This document shows, in pieces, positions 9,413 through 17,844 of a DNA stretch of 64,000 nucleotides; position 1 is the stretch's first letter, and each line of letters begins with the position of its first letter. The position numbers and the translations under genes were made by a program. The DNA comes from Firmicutes bacterium UBA5201. Lineage in GTDB: Bacteria; Bacillota; Clostridia; Peptostreptococcales; Acidaminobacteraceae. The stretch lies in the NCBI GenBank assembly GCA_002412775.1, contig DHVT01000023.1, positions 62,001 to 126,000 of the forward strand. The letters run 5' to 3'. Under the pieces are notes generated by a model, which saw only the letters and a list, made by a program, of their open reading frames with translations, had not been told where the DNA came from and ran no database searches.

Positions 9413-9964
9413 TTAGTCCACGATACGTGGATCCAAATCTTTTAAATGTGTTTGTAACGTTTTTACAGCGCGCGATTTTCGGGATAGAAGGGTTCCAATG
9501 GGTTCATTCCATTCCTCAGAGAGTTCTTTAAACGTCTTGTCATCAAACTCAGTGGCAATATACACAGCGCGTTGTTTGGGTTCCAGTTGATCGATGGCCT
9601 CGGTAAGTCTTTTGACCAGTAACTTGTTCTCCAACTCTGATGAGACGTCTTGTTTGTCTTTGAGTTGATCTAGGATTGTGAGGCCTTCTTCTCCAGAAAG
9701 GGGGGTAGATAGTGAAGTGATGCGCTCATTTTGGCGAAAAGTATCAATCATTCGGTTCTGAAGTGCCCTATAAACATATGCGGGCAAGTTCTTTATCGGT
9801 CCGCGCATTCCAATGACGGATAAGAGTTGTAGCATCACTTCGTCGACAATATCTTCTGCGTCCATTTCATTGATGCGACTTGATTTTCTTAAGAGGTACT
9901 TTTGTAGCTTTTGCCCTTCCTTCATGAAAAATGTGTACAGATGATTGATGTCATCTTGGCTCAT
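9413..9964 (-). CDS. ECF-type RNA polymerase sigma factor
   Basis: A 183-residue sigma-70 family protein. Region 2 covers about 25-95 (MDAEDIVDEVMLQLL, then NLPAYVYRALQNRMIDTFRQ). Region 4 covers about 125-175 (IDQLEPKQRAVYIATEF, then PIGTLLSRKSRAVKTLQ). The final helix-turn-helix and Arg/Lys content fit recognition of a -35 element. GGGAGG lies 9 bases upstream of the ATG. It probably forms a two-gene unit with the membrane protein downstream, which may sense a signal for it. Confidence 0.88.
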   Translation of the reverse strand: MSQDDINHLYTFFMKEGQKLQKYLLRKSSRINEMDAEDIVDEVMLQLLSVIGMRGPIKNLPAYVYRALQNRMIDTFRQNERITSLSTPLSGEEGLTILDQLKDKQDVSSELENKLLVKRLTEAIDQLEPKQRAVYIATEFDDKTFKELSEEWNEPIGTLLSRKSRAVKTLQTHLKDLDPRIVD

Positions 9965-10042
9965 GTGCTTTTACCTCCCTCTTATACTCTATTGACGGAT
10001 TACTGTTAATATTATTGCATATTAATTTGAAAAAAATATAAA

Positions 10043-10200
10043 AAGGGGCGACAACGGTAATGTGCCAATGGCAGAGATTGCCATGATAGACTTGTCGTGT
10101 CGCTCAAAGTATTTGAGGTCGTGTTTAATAATATTGTACCCACACTAATCTTTTCCTGATCCACCGTTACTTCTATGTCGAAAAATATTATTCTACTCAT
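10043..10200 (-). pseudogene. Copied 5' fragment of the exonuclease-RecQ gene (copy b)
   Basis: Starts MSRIIFFDIEVTVDQEK, the exonuclease N-terminus with a D-x-E nucleotide-binding motif. It then jumps across the shared internal deletion and ends in frame-broken sequence. The copied region also includes the upstream leader (GTATCCTCATT on the plus strand) up to the H hairpin. A non-functional fragment. Confidence 0.85.
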
Positions 10201-10259
10201 ATTGTATCCTCATTATTAATGGATAATCCATCTCTGTGAGAAACTCTTTTTGGGTTGGA

Positions 10260-10477
10260 GGAATGCCGGAGGCATTCTGTCCAGTATGGATGCGATCGTA
10301 AGTCTTGACAATGGGGTGGTCAGGGCAATGGAAAGAGTTAGTTGTTGCCGGAACCGCCAGTTGGTTACCTGGTACCTTTTTCATCCAAACACGTAACTCA
10401 TCGCTTAAAACCGTTAAAAACACTAAACATTTCAAAAAGTTACCGCCGTTTCCGCCGTACCAGCACCTGGTACGCCT
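10260..10477 (+). repeat. H+K repeat, full copy
   Basis: Complete modular repeat. The H hairpin GGAATGCCGGAGGCATTC is followed by GTCAGGGC and GTTGTTGCCGG. The K module runs from ACCTGGTACC to a right end CACCTGGTACGCCT. It separates copy b of the exonuclease fragment from the KilA-N gene. Confidence 0.85.
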
Positions 10478-10552
10478 CCTCTAAGTTCTCTCCTCGCATG
10501 TGGTTACCAGATATGGTACTCATAGTCTTTATCCGCTAATTCAAATATTTTT

Positions 10553-11392
10553 TTACTTTAACTTATTGATTTCTTTTGTACCAATCTCTTCTATTGCCTT
10601 TAATTGACGTATTGCCAACTTATTTAACAATAGTAGTCTCTCAGCTTGTGACATGCCTTGCTCAATCAAGATCGCATTATAGCTTTCCATATTCGCTAAA
10701 ACCAGTAATTGATTCAAAGAAGCATAGTCTCTCATATTTCCTTTTAAACCAATATGATCCTCACGCCATTGCTTCGATGTTCTTCCAAATAATGCTATAT
10801 TAAGCACATCCGCTTCATTTGCATATGTAATTGCAATTTGATTGTGGGTCAACTCTGGTGGTAAAAGGTTTTCTTTGATCGCATCTGTATGAATTCTATA
10901 GTTCAGCTTTGAAATTTCACGGTGTAAATTCCAATTTAATGAAAGTCTGCTACTTTCATCATTCTTCAGTCTCTTGTAGTCTTTGATGATGTAAAGTTTA
11001 AATTCTGCTGAAATCCACGATGCAAATTCAAATGCAATATCTGAATGAGCAAAGGTTCCACCATATCTCCCTGATTTTGATATAATTCCAATTGCATTTG
11101 TATGATCAATCCATTTTTTAGGTGACAAGGTAAACGCATTGTATCCGGCTTCTTTTCTAAACCTATCGAATTCGATAGGTTTAAAATTTGGATTTTGGAG
11201 TTGTTCCCATAACCCTAAAAAATCGATTGTATCTTTACCACGCATCCAATTATTGATTACAATAAATGGTTCATCACTCTTGTACCGCGCAATATCAGTT
11301 AGAGAGATAAACTCGTTTTTAAAATCTTCGCTATAAATTGAAATCTCAATTCCTTTAGCATGAATAGTTTCTTTAACTGGCTTTTTTGACAT
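10553..11392 (-). CDS. KilA-N domain protein
   Basis: A 279-residue protein. The KilA-N domain spans about 10-120: ISIYSEDFKNEFISLTDIAR, a NWMR motif, then WIDHTNAIGIISKSGRYGG and HSDIAFEFASWIS. KilA-N proteins are phage- or virus-derived and thought to bind nucleic acid; here the domain has a helical C-terminal extension. The start is the ATG 8 bases after GGGGGA; an upstream ATG that contains this binding site is less likely. It stands alone between two K repeats, a cassette-like setting. Confidence 0.85.
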   Translation of the reverse strand: MSKKPVKETIHAKGIEISIYSEDFKNEFISLTDIARYKSDEPFIVINNWMRGKDTIDFLGLWEQLQNPNFKPIEFDRFRKEAGYNAFTLSPKKWIDHTNAIGIISKSGRYGGTFAHSDIAFEFASWISAEFKLYIIKDYKRLKNDESSRLSLNWNLHREISKLNYRIHTDAIKENLLPPELTHNQIAITYANEADVLNIALFGRTSKQWREDHIGLKGNMRDYASLNQLLVLANMESYNAILIEQGMSQAERLLLLNKLAIRQLKAIEEIGTKEINKLK

Positions 11393-11670
11393 ATCATAAA
11401 TCCCCCACATTGATCATCAATTACACATTCATTACTAATAAATAATCCGATATTCTATCACTAATATTTATTATATCTCACATTTACATCCAGAACAAGT
11501 GTTCGTTTTTACATCTCAGAACCGCTTCACTCTATTGACTGTAGAATGAACGATTTCATTATGTCCATCTAGTATAGCAAAAACAATCAACCCAATTTTG
11601 AATGCTAATCCCTGTATGTAGTTAATGGAAAGAGAAGTTATAACCCTTTTGTCAATTTACACTAAACTCT
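11393..11670. other. Intergenic region without recognised gene
   Basis: AT-rich DNA upstream of the KilA-N gene. I see no open frame with a ribosome binding site and no strong hairpin. The promoter of the KilA-N gene presumably lies here, but I cannot place it with confidence. Confidence 0.5.
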
Positions 11671-11841
11671 GTGGGCTATCGAAAGTGGGCAGTGTAAAGA
11701 TTGAGTTGTTGCCGGAACCGCCGCGTTGAAACCTGGTACCATTTTCATTCAAGCACTTTTTTCATCGCATAAAACCATTGAAAACACTTAACACTTCAAA
11801 AAGTTATCACCTTTTCCGCCGTACCGGTACCCGGTACGCCT
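11671..11841 (+). repeat. H(partial)+K repeat
   Basis: The H hairpin is missing. The copy begins at the GTGGGC...GTAAAGATTGAGTTG part, continues through ACCTGGTACCATTTTC and ends CCGGTACCCGGTACGCCT, directly before the promoter of the plus-strand XRE operon. Confidence 0.85.
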
Positions 11842-11880
11842 AAATACATGAAAAAACATAAAAATATATGTAAAAACATC

Positions 11881-11909
11881 TTGACTCCATGTAAAGAATG
11901 TTGTACATT
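11881..11909 (+). promoter_or_regulatory. SigA-type promoter for the membrane protein/XRE/DUF4386 operon
   Basis: TTGACT and TACATT are separated by 17 bases. Several ATGTAAA/TTTACAT-like words overlap or flank it (AAACATAAA, ATATGTAAAAACATC, CCATGTAAAG). These are candidate operator half-sites for the XRE regulator encoded in the operon. Confidence 0.7.
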
Positions 11910-11950
11910 ATGTATATAGAAACTAACCTAGTGTAAAGCGAAAGGAGTGT

Positions 11951-12508
11951 ATGACCATGTCATATAAAGAAAAACAAACTATTGTATCAATTTTGTCGGG
12001 GCTATTACTCTTAGTCATATATAGTTTTTATGCTTTTAGCAAAGTACAGTCTGGGGTGGCAGCTCCAGATGACATGAAATATTGGGCAACGGTCATACTA
12101 ACCTTCATTGTCATAGGGATTGTCGCAACAATCATCATTCAGATCATTTTTCATATACTGCTTTCTATTTCAATAGCCGTAAAAGGTGAAGTACAAAAAG
12201 AAATTCAGAAAAATATCCTCAAACACGAAACACAAAATGGTAACGACCCATGCAATGAACAGGATATTGAAAAAACCATCGCACTTGAAATGGTAGAAGA
12301 TGAAATGGATAAACTCATTGAACTTAAAGCTATGCGTGTAGGTTTCGCTATCGCCGGCATAGGATTTGTCCTTTCACTGATTTCTCTAGTCCTTGAATAC
12401 TCCCCGGCCGTAATGCTCAATATCGCCTTTTTCTCATTCAGTATTGGATCGATGATAGAAGGGATTGTCAAGTTGTTCTATTACAAGCGAGGTATACAAA
12501 ATGGCTAA
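11951..12508 (+). CDS. Four-helix membrane protein (unknown), first gene of XRE operon
   Basis: A 185-residue protein with hydrophobic segments near 12-27, 45-70, 130-147 and 155-172, and a charged cytoplasmic loop (about 75-128) rich in Glu/Lys. GAAAGGAG precedes the start region; the second Met of MTMSYKEK may be the true start. The gene overlaps the next by 8 bases, so the two are translationally coupled. A membrane protein paired with an XRE regulator is a common Firmicutes arrangement for sensing or stress modules. Family not recognised. Confidence 0.75.
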   Translation: MTMSYKEKQTIVSILSGLLLLVIYSFYAFSKVQSGVAAPDDMKYWATVILTFIVIGIVATIIIQIIFHILLSISIAVKGEVQKEIQKNILKHETQNGNDPCNEQDIEKTIALEMVEDEMDKLIELKAMRVGFAIAGIGFVLSLISLVLEYSPAVMLNIAFFSFSIGSMIEGIVKLFYYKRGIQNG

Positions 12509-12722
12509 GAAAATTGAAATAAAAAACAACATTCGAACGCTTCGCTTCTTTGCTGGAGAAATGACTCAGCAGCAGCTCGCTGAGAAAGCAGGTGCATCAA
12601 GGCAGACCATCATGGCGATAGAAGCTGGTAAGTATTCCCCTTCCCTAGAGATGGCGTTTCGAATCGCCGATGCGTTTGGAGTGAAAATTGTAGATGTCTT
12701 TGAGTATGAAGTTATCGAGTAA
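12501..12722 (+). CDS. XRE-family HTH transcriptional regulator
   Basis: A 73-residue single-domain regulator. The helix-turn-helix is clear: EMTQQQLAEKAGASRQTIMA followed by IEAGKYSPSLEMAFRIADAF, ending with the usual DVFEYE. I start at MAKKIEIK, inside the end of the preceding gene; a longer frame starts earlier without a binding site. It sits between two membrane-protein genes transcribed with it and probably represses their common promoter, where ATGTAAA-type words cluster. Confidence 0.88.
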   Translation: MAKKIEIKNNIRTLRFFAGEMTQQQLAEKAGASRQTIMAIEAGKYSPSLEMAFRIADAFGVKIVDVFEYEVIE

Positions 12723-12734
12723 AGGAGACTAAAA

Positions 12735-13421
12735 ATGAGTTCAACCAAGAAAACAGCGCGGTTGGCAGGTCTTTTATTCCTAATGATGGTTGTATTCGGT
12801 TTACTGGCGGAAGTGTTGTTCCGTCAAAAACTATTCGTTACAAATGATGTTGTATTGACAGCCAACAATATTATGTCAAACCCTTTTTTATATCGTGCGG
12901 GGATTACCAGTGATCTCCTCATGACACTTAGCTATTTACTGACAGCCTTTGTTCTTTATAAACTACTATCTTCAGTAGATAAGCAGATAGCAGCAGCCAT
13001 GGTTGTATTTGCAGCCGCTGGTTGTGTGTTGCTCATGTTCAATATATTGATTGAACTTTCACCGCTTTACATCTTAAGTGGCAATGTGTATTTAAGTGAT
13101 TTTAGCACTGCACAGCAGCAGTCACTTGCAATGTTCTTTTATAAACTCTATCAACATGGTTATATGATCGGACAAATATTCTTTGGACTGTGGGTGTTAC
13201 CATTGGGCGTTTTGATTATAAAATCCGGTTTTATTCCAAAAATATTAGGATACCTATTTATCATTGAAGCCCTATTCGCTTTGATCTCTGTTTTTGTACA
13301 TTTTCTTGTACCAAATGCAACGCTTGAGACAGTATTGATGCTGCCGATGATGGTTGCAGAATTCTCATTTATGTTTTACTTATTGATTCGTGGGATCAAT
13401 GAACCGAAAATCGTGCTATAA
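12735..13421 (+). CDS. DUF4386 family membrane protein
   Basis: A 228-residue integral membrane protein with about six hydrophobic segments. The N-terminus (STKKTARLAGLLFLMMVVFG) and the NPFLYRAGITSDLLMTLSYLL segment match the DUF4386 pattern. AAAGGAG lies 7 bases before the ATG and only 12 bases separate it from the XRE gene, so it is the last gene of the operon, closed by the terminator that follows. Biochemical role unknown. Confidence 0.8.
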   Translation: MSSTKKTARLAGLLFLMMVVFGLLAEVLFRQKLFVTNDVVLTANNIMSNPFLYRAGITSDLLMTLSYLLTAFVLYKLLSSVDKQIAAAMVVFAAAGCVLLMFNILIELSPLYILSGNVYLSDFSTAQQQSLAMFFYKLYQHGYMIGQIFFGLWVLPLGVLIIKSGFIPKILGYLFIIEALFALISVFVHFLVPNATLETVLMLPMMVAEFSFMFYLLIRGINEPKIVL

Positions 13422-13450
13422 ATCACGTTGCTTCAATTTGTACAACAAGA

Positions 13451-13482
13451 AATCCCGCTGATTTAGTTCAGCGGGATTTTTC
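13451..13482 (+). terminator. Rho-independent terminator of XRE operon
   Basis: A perfect 11-bp stem AATCCCGCTGA/TCAGCGGGATT with a 6-base loop and TTTTTCT tail, 30 bases after the DUF4386 gene. Confidence 0.9.
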
Positions 13483-13495
13483 TAATTTTATACAA

Positions 13496-13608
13496 CCGCC
13501 GCTTGGAACCCGGTACCATTTTCAATATTTCTCACATTTCATCGTCTACAACCACTGAAAATACAAAACACTTCAAAAGTTTCCGCCGTACCGGTACCCG
13601 GTACTCCT
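13496..13608 (+). repeat. K repeat, H module absent
   Basis: A K-only copy: CCGCCGCTTGGAACCCGGTACC at the left and CCGGTACCCGGTACTCCT at the right form an inverted pair. It shows that K can occur on its own. Confidence 0.85.
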
Positions 13609-13670
13609 GAATTTTGGCGCTCTACCTGGTACTTGGTTTTTCAGGCTAGTATCTGGTATCAACTGTTTAT

Positions 13671-13706
13671 AAAAGACCTCTCCGAAATTTCTAAGAGGTC
13701 TTTTTC
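13671..13706 (+). terminator. Rho-independent terminator
   Basis: AAAAGACCTCT pairs with AAGAGGTCTTTT followed by TC. The stem works in both directions. It lies between a K repeat and the AbiE locus; no gene is obviously ended by it. Confidence 0.7.
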
Positions 13707-13777
13707 ACTTGATTAATAGATCAACATATGATATCCTGTAAAAAAGACCACTCAAAAAATCGAAAGAGGGTGATTTT

Positions 13778-14374
13778 ACGGATATTAATGCTTACAAAAA
13801 AGTGTTTGATCAACATAATGGTGTTATTAAACTATCAGATTTCACTGCTTTTGGATTTCATAATACAGAACTCAATAAGTTGATCGAAAAAGGCTATGTC
13901 GAAAAAATAAAAACAGGATATTACGAGTGGATAGATGGAGATATAATTTCTGATGCTGTTGTGATTCGAAAACTCTTCCCAGAGGGTGTTATCTGCTTGG
14001 ATTCGGCACTATATCTCTATGGTTACACAGAAAGAACACCGTCTGCGTGGCACATTGCAGTCAGCAAAAATAGAAAGAAGTCTAAGTATAGAGTTGACTA
14101 TCCACCAATGCAGTTTTATTTTTTGATCGATAAATATATGGAAATCGGTCTTTCTGAAATTATGTTTGAAGATCACTCAATGACAATCTTTGATCGAGAT
14201 AGAACCATTTGTGATGTCATTAGATATGAGATGAAAATGGACAAAGAAGTTTTCAACTATGCTATTAAGGCATATGTCAAAGACCCAAATAAGAACATCA
14301 AAAATTTGATTGATTATGCTGAACAAATGAGAATTAAGAACAAAGTAAGTCGGATTATAGGGATGTGGATTTGA
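13778..14374 (+). CDS. AbiEi-type antitoxin (start codon apparently mutated to ACG)
   Basis: About 198 residues of the AbiEi antitoxin family. An N-terminal winged helix (GVIKLSDFTAFGFHNTELNK, then LIEKGYVEKIKTGYYEW) is followed by the AbiEi core (GVICLDSALYLYGYTERTPS, FDRDRTICDVIRYEMKMD). A good binding site, GAGGGTG, sits 5 bases before ACG-GAT-ATT-AAT-GCT, exactly where family members begin M-D-I-N. The ATG therefore seems to have become ACG. The first standard start is a GTG 24 bases later without a binding site. The toxin gene beside it is clearly broken, which supports decay. Confidence 0.75.
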   Translation, partial: TDINAYKKVFDQHNGVIKLSDFTAFGFHNTELNKLIEKGYVEKIKTGYYEWIDGDIISDAVVIRKLFPEGVICLDSALYLYGYTERTPSAWHIAVSKNRKKSKYRVDYPPMQFYFLIDKYMEIGLSEIMFEDHSMTIFDRDRTICDVIRYEMKMDKEVFNYAIKAYVKDPNKNIKNLIDYAEQMRIKNKVSRIIGMWI

Positions 14375-14375
14375 G

Positions 14376-15091
14376 AGTAGACCCACCATGGATATTGATT
14401 TTCTTGCTCTACATTTATCGAATAATAGAGAAGAAATGAAGAAGGTCATCAATTTCATTTGTCAAATCAAGACTGAAAATGAATTTATCAGTCTGAAAAT
14501 CCTATCAACAGAAGATATTTCAGAAATGAAAGCCTATCATGGTGTACGATTGAATATGCTTGCAAAGATAGCGAATACCAAAACGCCATTCGATGTAGAC
14601 ATTGGTATAGGCGATATAATTGTACCTTCTATCTAATGAGATAGAAATTCCTACACAATTGGATGGATTCATCGCTCCCAAGGTCTCATCCTATTCACTT
14701 GAATCAACAATTGCCGAAAAGCTTGAAGCAATGTTTGATCGAATGGAAACGACAAGTAGAATGAAAGATTATTTTGATATATATTATTTAGCAAGCCACT
14801 ATGATTTCGATGGTAACATTTTAAGGGAAGCAATAAGCAATACGTTTTTAAACAGAGGTACTGACTGCTCTACTGACTCATTAAAACGAATTGCATCAAT
14901 ATATCAGGATTCAAATATGGCAAGTCGTTGGAAAGCGTTTACGAAAAAGACATTAGCTGTATCTTTGAATTTTTGAAGTTGTAATTGATCTGATTGTTAA
15001 ATTTATAGAGCCATTGGTTCGTTCAATTGAAGAAGAAAAGTTGATAAATAAAAAATGGTCCAAAGTTGATCTCAAATATGTTGATCAGTAA
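14376..15091 (+). pseudogene. AbiEii-type nucleotidyltransferase toxin, 5'-deleted and frameshifted
   Basis: Fragments of an AbiEii/AbiGii toxin in three frames. The sequence opens at E-S-R-P-T-M-D-I-D-F, the active-site Asp pair region, having lost the preceding glycine-rich GG-S/T half of the nucleotidyltransferase. It continues to FDVDIGIGDIIVPS, where a tandem TCTA-TCTA breaks the frame at 14628-14635. The C-terminal half resumes (SNEIEIPTQLDGF, YSLESTIAEKLEAM, SRMKDYFDIYYLASHYDFDG). It shifts again near 14970 and ends KWSKVDLKYVDQ. The toxin is inactive as read. Confidence 0.85.
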
Positions 15092-15106
15092 ATCTGCCAA
15101 TCGACG

Positions 15107-15622
15107 TTAACGCGGTGTTGGTGCAGCCTGTCCTGTCTTCAACTTGTCATTCCAATAAGACACATACGCTTCAAAACCGTTTGTCATAAATTTAATGTGC
15201 GTCTCCATGGGCACGAGGTAAGCTTTTATAGTCTGAATCCCTTGCTGTTTTGCCTTTGCAAGCCGATGTGCACCATCAAGCACATTATATCCTCGATCAT
15301 AGAAGTCGTCTGCTATAGGATCTTCAGAATAGTATTTCCTATCAGGTGCAATCTCAAAGAGCAACACAGGCCTATCGATATCCGCTTTTTCAATCCATTC
15401 AGGTTGAAAATCACTTCTGGAAAAGTAACTGAAAAAATAATCCACTGGAATCTCGACCAATTTAAAATCGGCTTCATTTTCATTAATGTACTCATTTACC
15501 CCACTTACATTAAACTCAAATATGCCATTTCTTACAAACTCGTCTCCAGGATTGCAACTCACGTTGTTTTGTTTGATTTCCAAACCAAGCATTCTCGGAT
15601 GTTCAAATTTCTTCTTTTTCAT
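15107..15622 (-). CDS. ParB/sulfiredoxin-like domain protein (tentative)
   Basis: A 171-residue protein (190 if a TTG without a binding site is used). Near residues 125-150 it has VLDGAHRLAKAKQQGIQTIK, which resembles the D-G-x-H-R-x-x-A motif of ParB/Srx-fold proteins that bind or hydrolyse nucleotides. Upstream, VEIPVDYFFSYFSRSD supplies the strand-helix usually preceding it. No HTH or centromere-binding region is present, so a plasmid-partition role is unlikely. It lies alone between the AbiE remnant and an H repeat. Confidence 0.6.
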   Translation of the reverse strand: MKKKKFEHPRMLGLEIKQNNVSCNPGDEFVRNGIFEFNVSGVNEYINENEADFKLVEIPVDYFFSYFSRSDFQPEWIEKADIDRPVLLFEIAPDRKYYSEDPIADDFYDRGYNVLDGAHRLAKAKQQGIQTIKAYLVPMETHIKFMTNGFEAYVSYWNDKLKTGQAAPTPR

Positions 15623-15707
15623 AAGCTTACCCACTTTATTTATAATTGATGAATATACCCACAATTTAGCTCTATCCAACTTTGTGTGATTTTTATTTGT
15701 TATTAAA

Positions 15708-15780
15708 GGAATGCCGAAGGCATTCGGTGCAATTTATGCTTAGTTGATTGTCTGAACGGCTAAGTTCAATGGTCTGACTA
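15708..15780 (+). repeat. H repeat, degenerate, K absent
   Basis: Hairpin GGAATGCCGAAGGCATTC followed by CGGTGCAATTTATGC and GATTGTCTGAACGGC, a diverged subtype shared with the copies near 18.76 and 30.74 kb. Confidence 0.75.
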
Positions 15781-15783
15781 TTG

Positions 15784-16155
15784 TCAATCCATTAATCGGA
15801 GTCCACACCCGGGACATTCTTCATCTAATACTGATACTACTTTTTCGCATGCCGGACATTTTTCTTTTTCTGAATCATCAAGTTGTGCATATGATAAATC
15901 ATCGCTTAAGAAAGGTCTCAATATTTCGACGATCTTAACCCCATTTATTTCTACAACTTCAAGCTCTGATGTTTGCACCCAACTGATTACTCCGTGTTCA
16001 TCACTTATCGCGGCACTCATGCTCTCTCCTTTTTCTTCAGTGGGTAGAAGCACACCTCCAAAGAAACTCGATAAAGAATCTTTGTAAAACGAATAACCTG
16101 TGCCTATCAACACGTAATATTTGCCTGAATCCTTATGTATGACGATTGTTGCCAT
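15784..16155 (-). CDS. Small protein with C-terminal zinc ribbon
   Basis: A 123-residue soluble protein with GAGGAAGTGGC just before its ATG. The C-terminus carries C-P-A-C...C-P-G-C (CPACEKVVSVLDEECPGCGL), a rubredoxin-like zinc ribbon. The N-terminal 90 residues form predicted strands (MATIVIHKDSGKYYVLIGTG) without a family I recognise. It stands alone next to an H repeat on the 3' side and a copied helicase fragment upstream. Function unknown. Confidence 0.75.
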   Translation of the reverse strand: MATIVIHKDSGKYYVLIGTGYSFYKDSLSSFFGGVLLPTEEKGESMSAAISDEHGVISWVQTSELEVVEINGVKIVEILRPFLSDDLSYAQLDDSEKEKCPACEKVVSVLDEECPGCGLRLMD

Positions 16156-16302
16156 GCCACTTCCTCCCCAATGTGAATAGTTTTGTTGACTTCATAAATT
16201 GTCATCATTAAAATTATATCATTTTTCACGTCAAAATATTCTTCAATTCGAATAACTTGGGCTTCACGTTGCTGTCTGTCCAGTGATTTTCAATTAAAGC
16301 TT

Positions 16303-16490
16303 ATCGTCCTTGATCCATCGGTGATACGGTTTCTTTGGAAATAAAAGAGGCGACAATGGCAGAGATTGCCATCACAGACTTGTAGTGTCGCTCAAAATAT
16401 TTGAGGTCGTGTTTAATAATATCGTGCCCAAACTAATCTTTTACTGGTCCACCGTTACTTCTGTGTCGAAAAATATTATTCTACTCATAT
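16303..16490 (-). pseudogene. Copied 5' fragment of the exonuclease-RecQ gene (copy c)
   Basis: Begins with the same ATG-AGT-AGA-ATA start as the intact gene, shares the internal deletion of copies a and b, and ends inside the region encoding HRLIKDDK. Its leader and the H hairpin are included in the copy, so gene start, leader and repeat moved together. Confidence 0.85.
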
Positions 16491-16544
16491 TGTATCCTCA
16501 TTTGTGGAGTATTCACCTTTGTGAGAATCTCTATTTTGGTTGAA

Positions 16545-16763
16545 GGAATGCCGGAGGCATTCGGTACCATGATGGATGTGGTCGTAAGTCTGGGCGATGT
16601 GGTGGTCAGGGCAGTGTAAAGATTGAGTTGTTGCCGGTACCGCCGCCTTGATACCTGGTACCATTTTCATTCAAGCACTTTTTTCATCACATAAAACCAT
16701 TGAAAACACTAAACACTTCAAAAAGTTACCGCCGTTTACGCCGTACCGGTACCCGGTACTCCT
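16545..16763 (+). repeat. H+K repeat, full copy
   Basis: GGAATGCCGGAGGCATTCGG at the left; ACCTGGTACCATTTTC and CCGGTACCCGGTACTCCT bounding K. It separates copy c from the small two-helix membrane protein gene. Confidence 0.9.
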
Positions 16764-16926
16764 GATAGAAAATCCGGATAAAATGGAATTGACAGAATGG
16801 TTATTGATAATGCCAAAAATAGGAACAAAATAAGAGTACTGAATAATAAAACTCTCTTATTCTTCATCACATGATCACTTCCTTTCAATCGATGTTGAGA
16901 TTATACCTACTCCAGCAGAAATACTG

Positions 16927-17196
16927 TCACACACTATACCTAAAATTCATAAAGTATCCCATAAGTGCACTTGCGAAGATGAACCAAAGAATAATTCCAA
17001 TGACCATGAATATCAACTGAGCTTTGAAAAAATTAGCCTTGCTGGGATTTGCTCCGCCTCCAAATGCCCATACAAATGGCATCACTAAGTTGACGATTGG
17101 GATCATCAAAATCAACATTGTGATCAACCATTCCTGCATAGTCACAGGTTCTGGGTTGTTATCATTTGAATTTTGTCTATAACCATACTCTTCCAT
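16927..17196 (-). CDS. Small two-helix membrane protein, paralogue 1
   Basis: An 89-residue protein: a polar N-terminus MEEYGYRQNS, a first membrane helix (QEWLITMLILMIPIVNLVMP), a G-G-G-A-N-P-S-K loop and a second helix (LIFMVIGIILWFIFA). The start is the ATG after GGAGAT. It is about 85 percent identical by eye to the gene at 18.4-18.7 kb, and a third broken copy lies near 30.6 kb. It is probably a duplicated cassette. No family assigned. Confidence 0.75.
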   Translation of the reverse strand: MEEYGYRQNSNDNNPEPVTMQEWLITMLILMIPIVNLVMPFVWAFGGGANPSKANFFKAQLIFMVIGIILWFIFASALMGYFMNFRYSV

Positions 17197-17241
17197 AGAT
17201 ATCTCCATTATGTTGTTGATTTTTTGGATTTGATTGATATA

Positions 17242-17487
17242 GGAATGCCGATGGCATTCTGTACCAATTCATCTGTTATCGTTAGCCTAGTCAATGGGCT
17301 GGTCAGGGCTCTGTAAAGAGTGGGTTATCGCCGTACCAATACCCATTGGAGCTATCGCCGTAACCGCCGCTCAGCAACCTGGTACCATTTTCATGAAATC
17401 ACTTATTTCATCACCTAAAACCATTGAAAACACTAAACACTTCAAAAAGTTACCGCCGTTTCCGCCGTACCGGTACCCGGTACGCCT
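17242..17487 (+). repeat. H+K repeat, full copy
   Basis: The hairpin GGAATGCCGATGGCATTC opens the copy and CCGGTACCCGGTACGCCT ends it. It contains a small internal duplication of the GCCGTACCAATACC/ATCGCCGTAACC part. The neighbouring ATPase gene runs straight into its right end. Confidence 0.9.
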
Positions 17488-17807
17488 CCTCCTGTTAATA
17501 TGAACTGTCCGAACGTACCCCTCATATCAACCTCATGTCTAACCGAATCCCATAGAACAGGCGCAGTCTGCCATTCATCAATTAGCCTTGGCGTATCGCC
17601 GAGAAGCAAAAGTGAAGGCTTAGTATCCGCAATTTTCATATAATTTGATCTTTGATCAGGATCCTGCATGTATAAGTAACTTTTAGACAAATGCTTCGCA
17701 GTGCTTGTTTTCCCACACCATTTTGGACCTTCAACCAAAACAGCACCTGAAGACTTAAGTGCTCTTTCAATAAGTGTATCAGCGATTCTCGGAATGTATT
17801 TTTTCAT
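17442..17807 (-). pseudogene. N-terminal fragment of an AAA/DUF4143-type ATPase, cut off by K repeat
   Basis: About 105 residues of the ATPase family that normally runs to 400 residues with a DUF4143 domain. MKKYIPRIADTLIERAL is followed by Walker A GPKWCGKTSTA, then PSLLLLGDTPRLIDEWQ (Walker B-like) and FGQFILTGG. At that point the gene enters the K repeat and reads GVPGTGTAETAVTF to a stop supplied by the repeat. The start follows GGAGGTGCAAT. The missing C-terminal three quarters means it is unlikely to function. Confidence 0.85.
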
Positions 17808-17844
17808 ATTGCACCTCCACATATTGTCTGTTTATTATATCAAA

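Noticed and set aside
16648..16833. Recurring plus-strand open frames of about 60 codons with a shared PGTIF...KTIENTKHFKKL pattern at many K repeats
   Set aside because: They lie wholly within or across the K repeat, have no ribosome binding site, vary in frame continuity between copies, and are explained by conservation of the DNA repeat rather than a protein.
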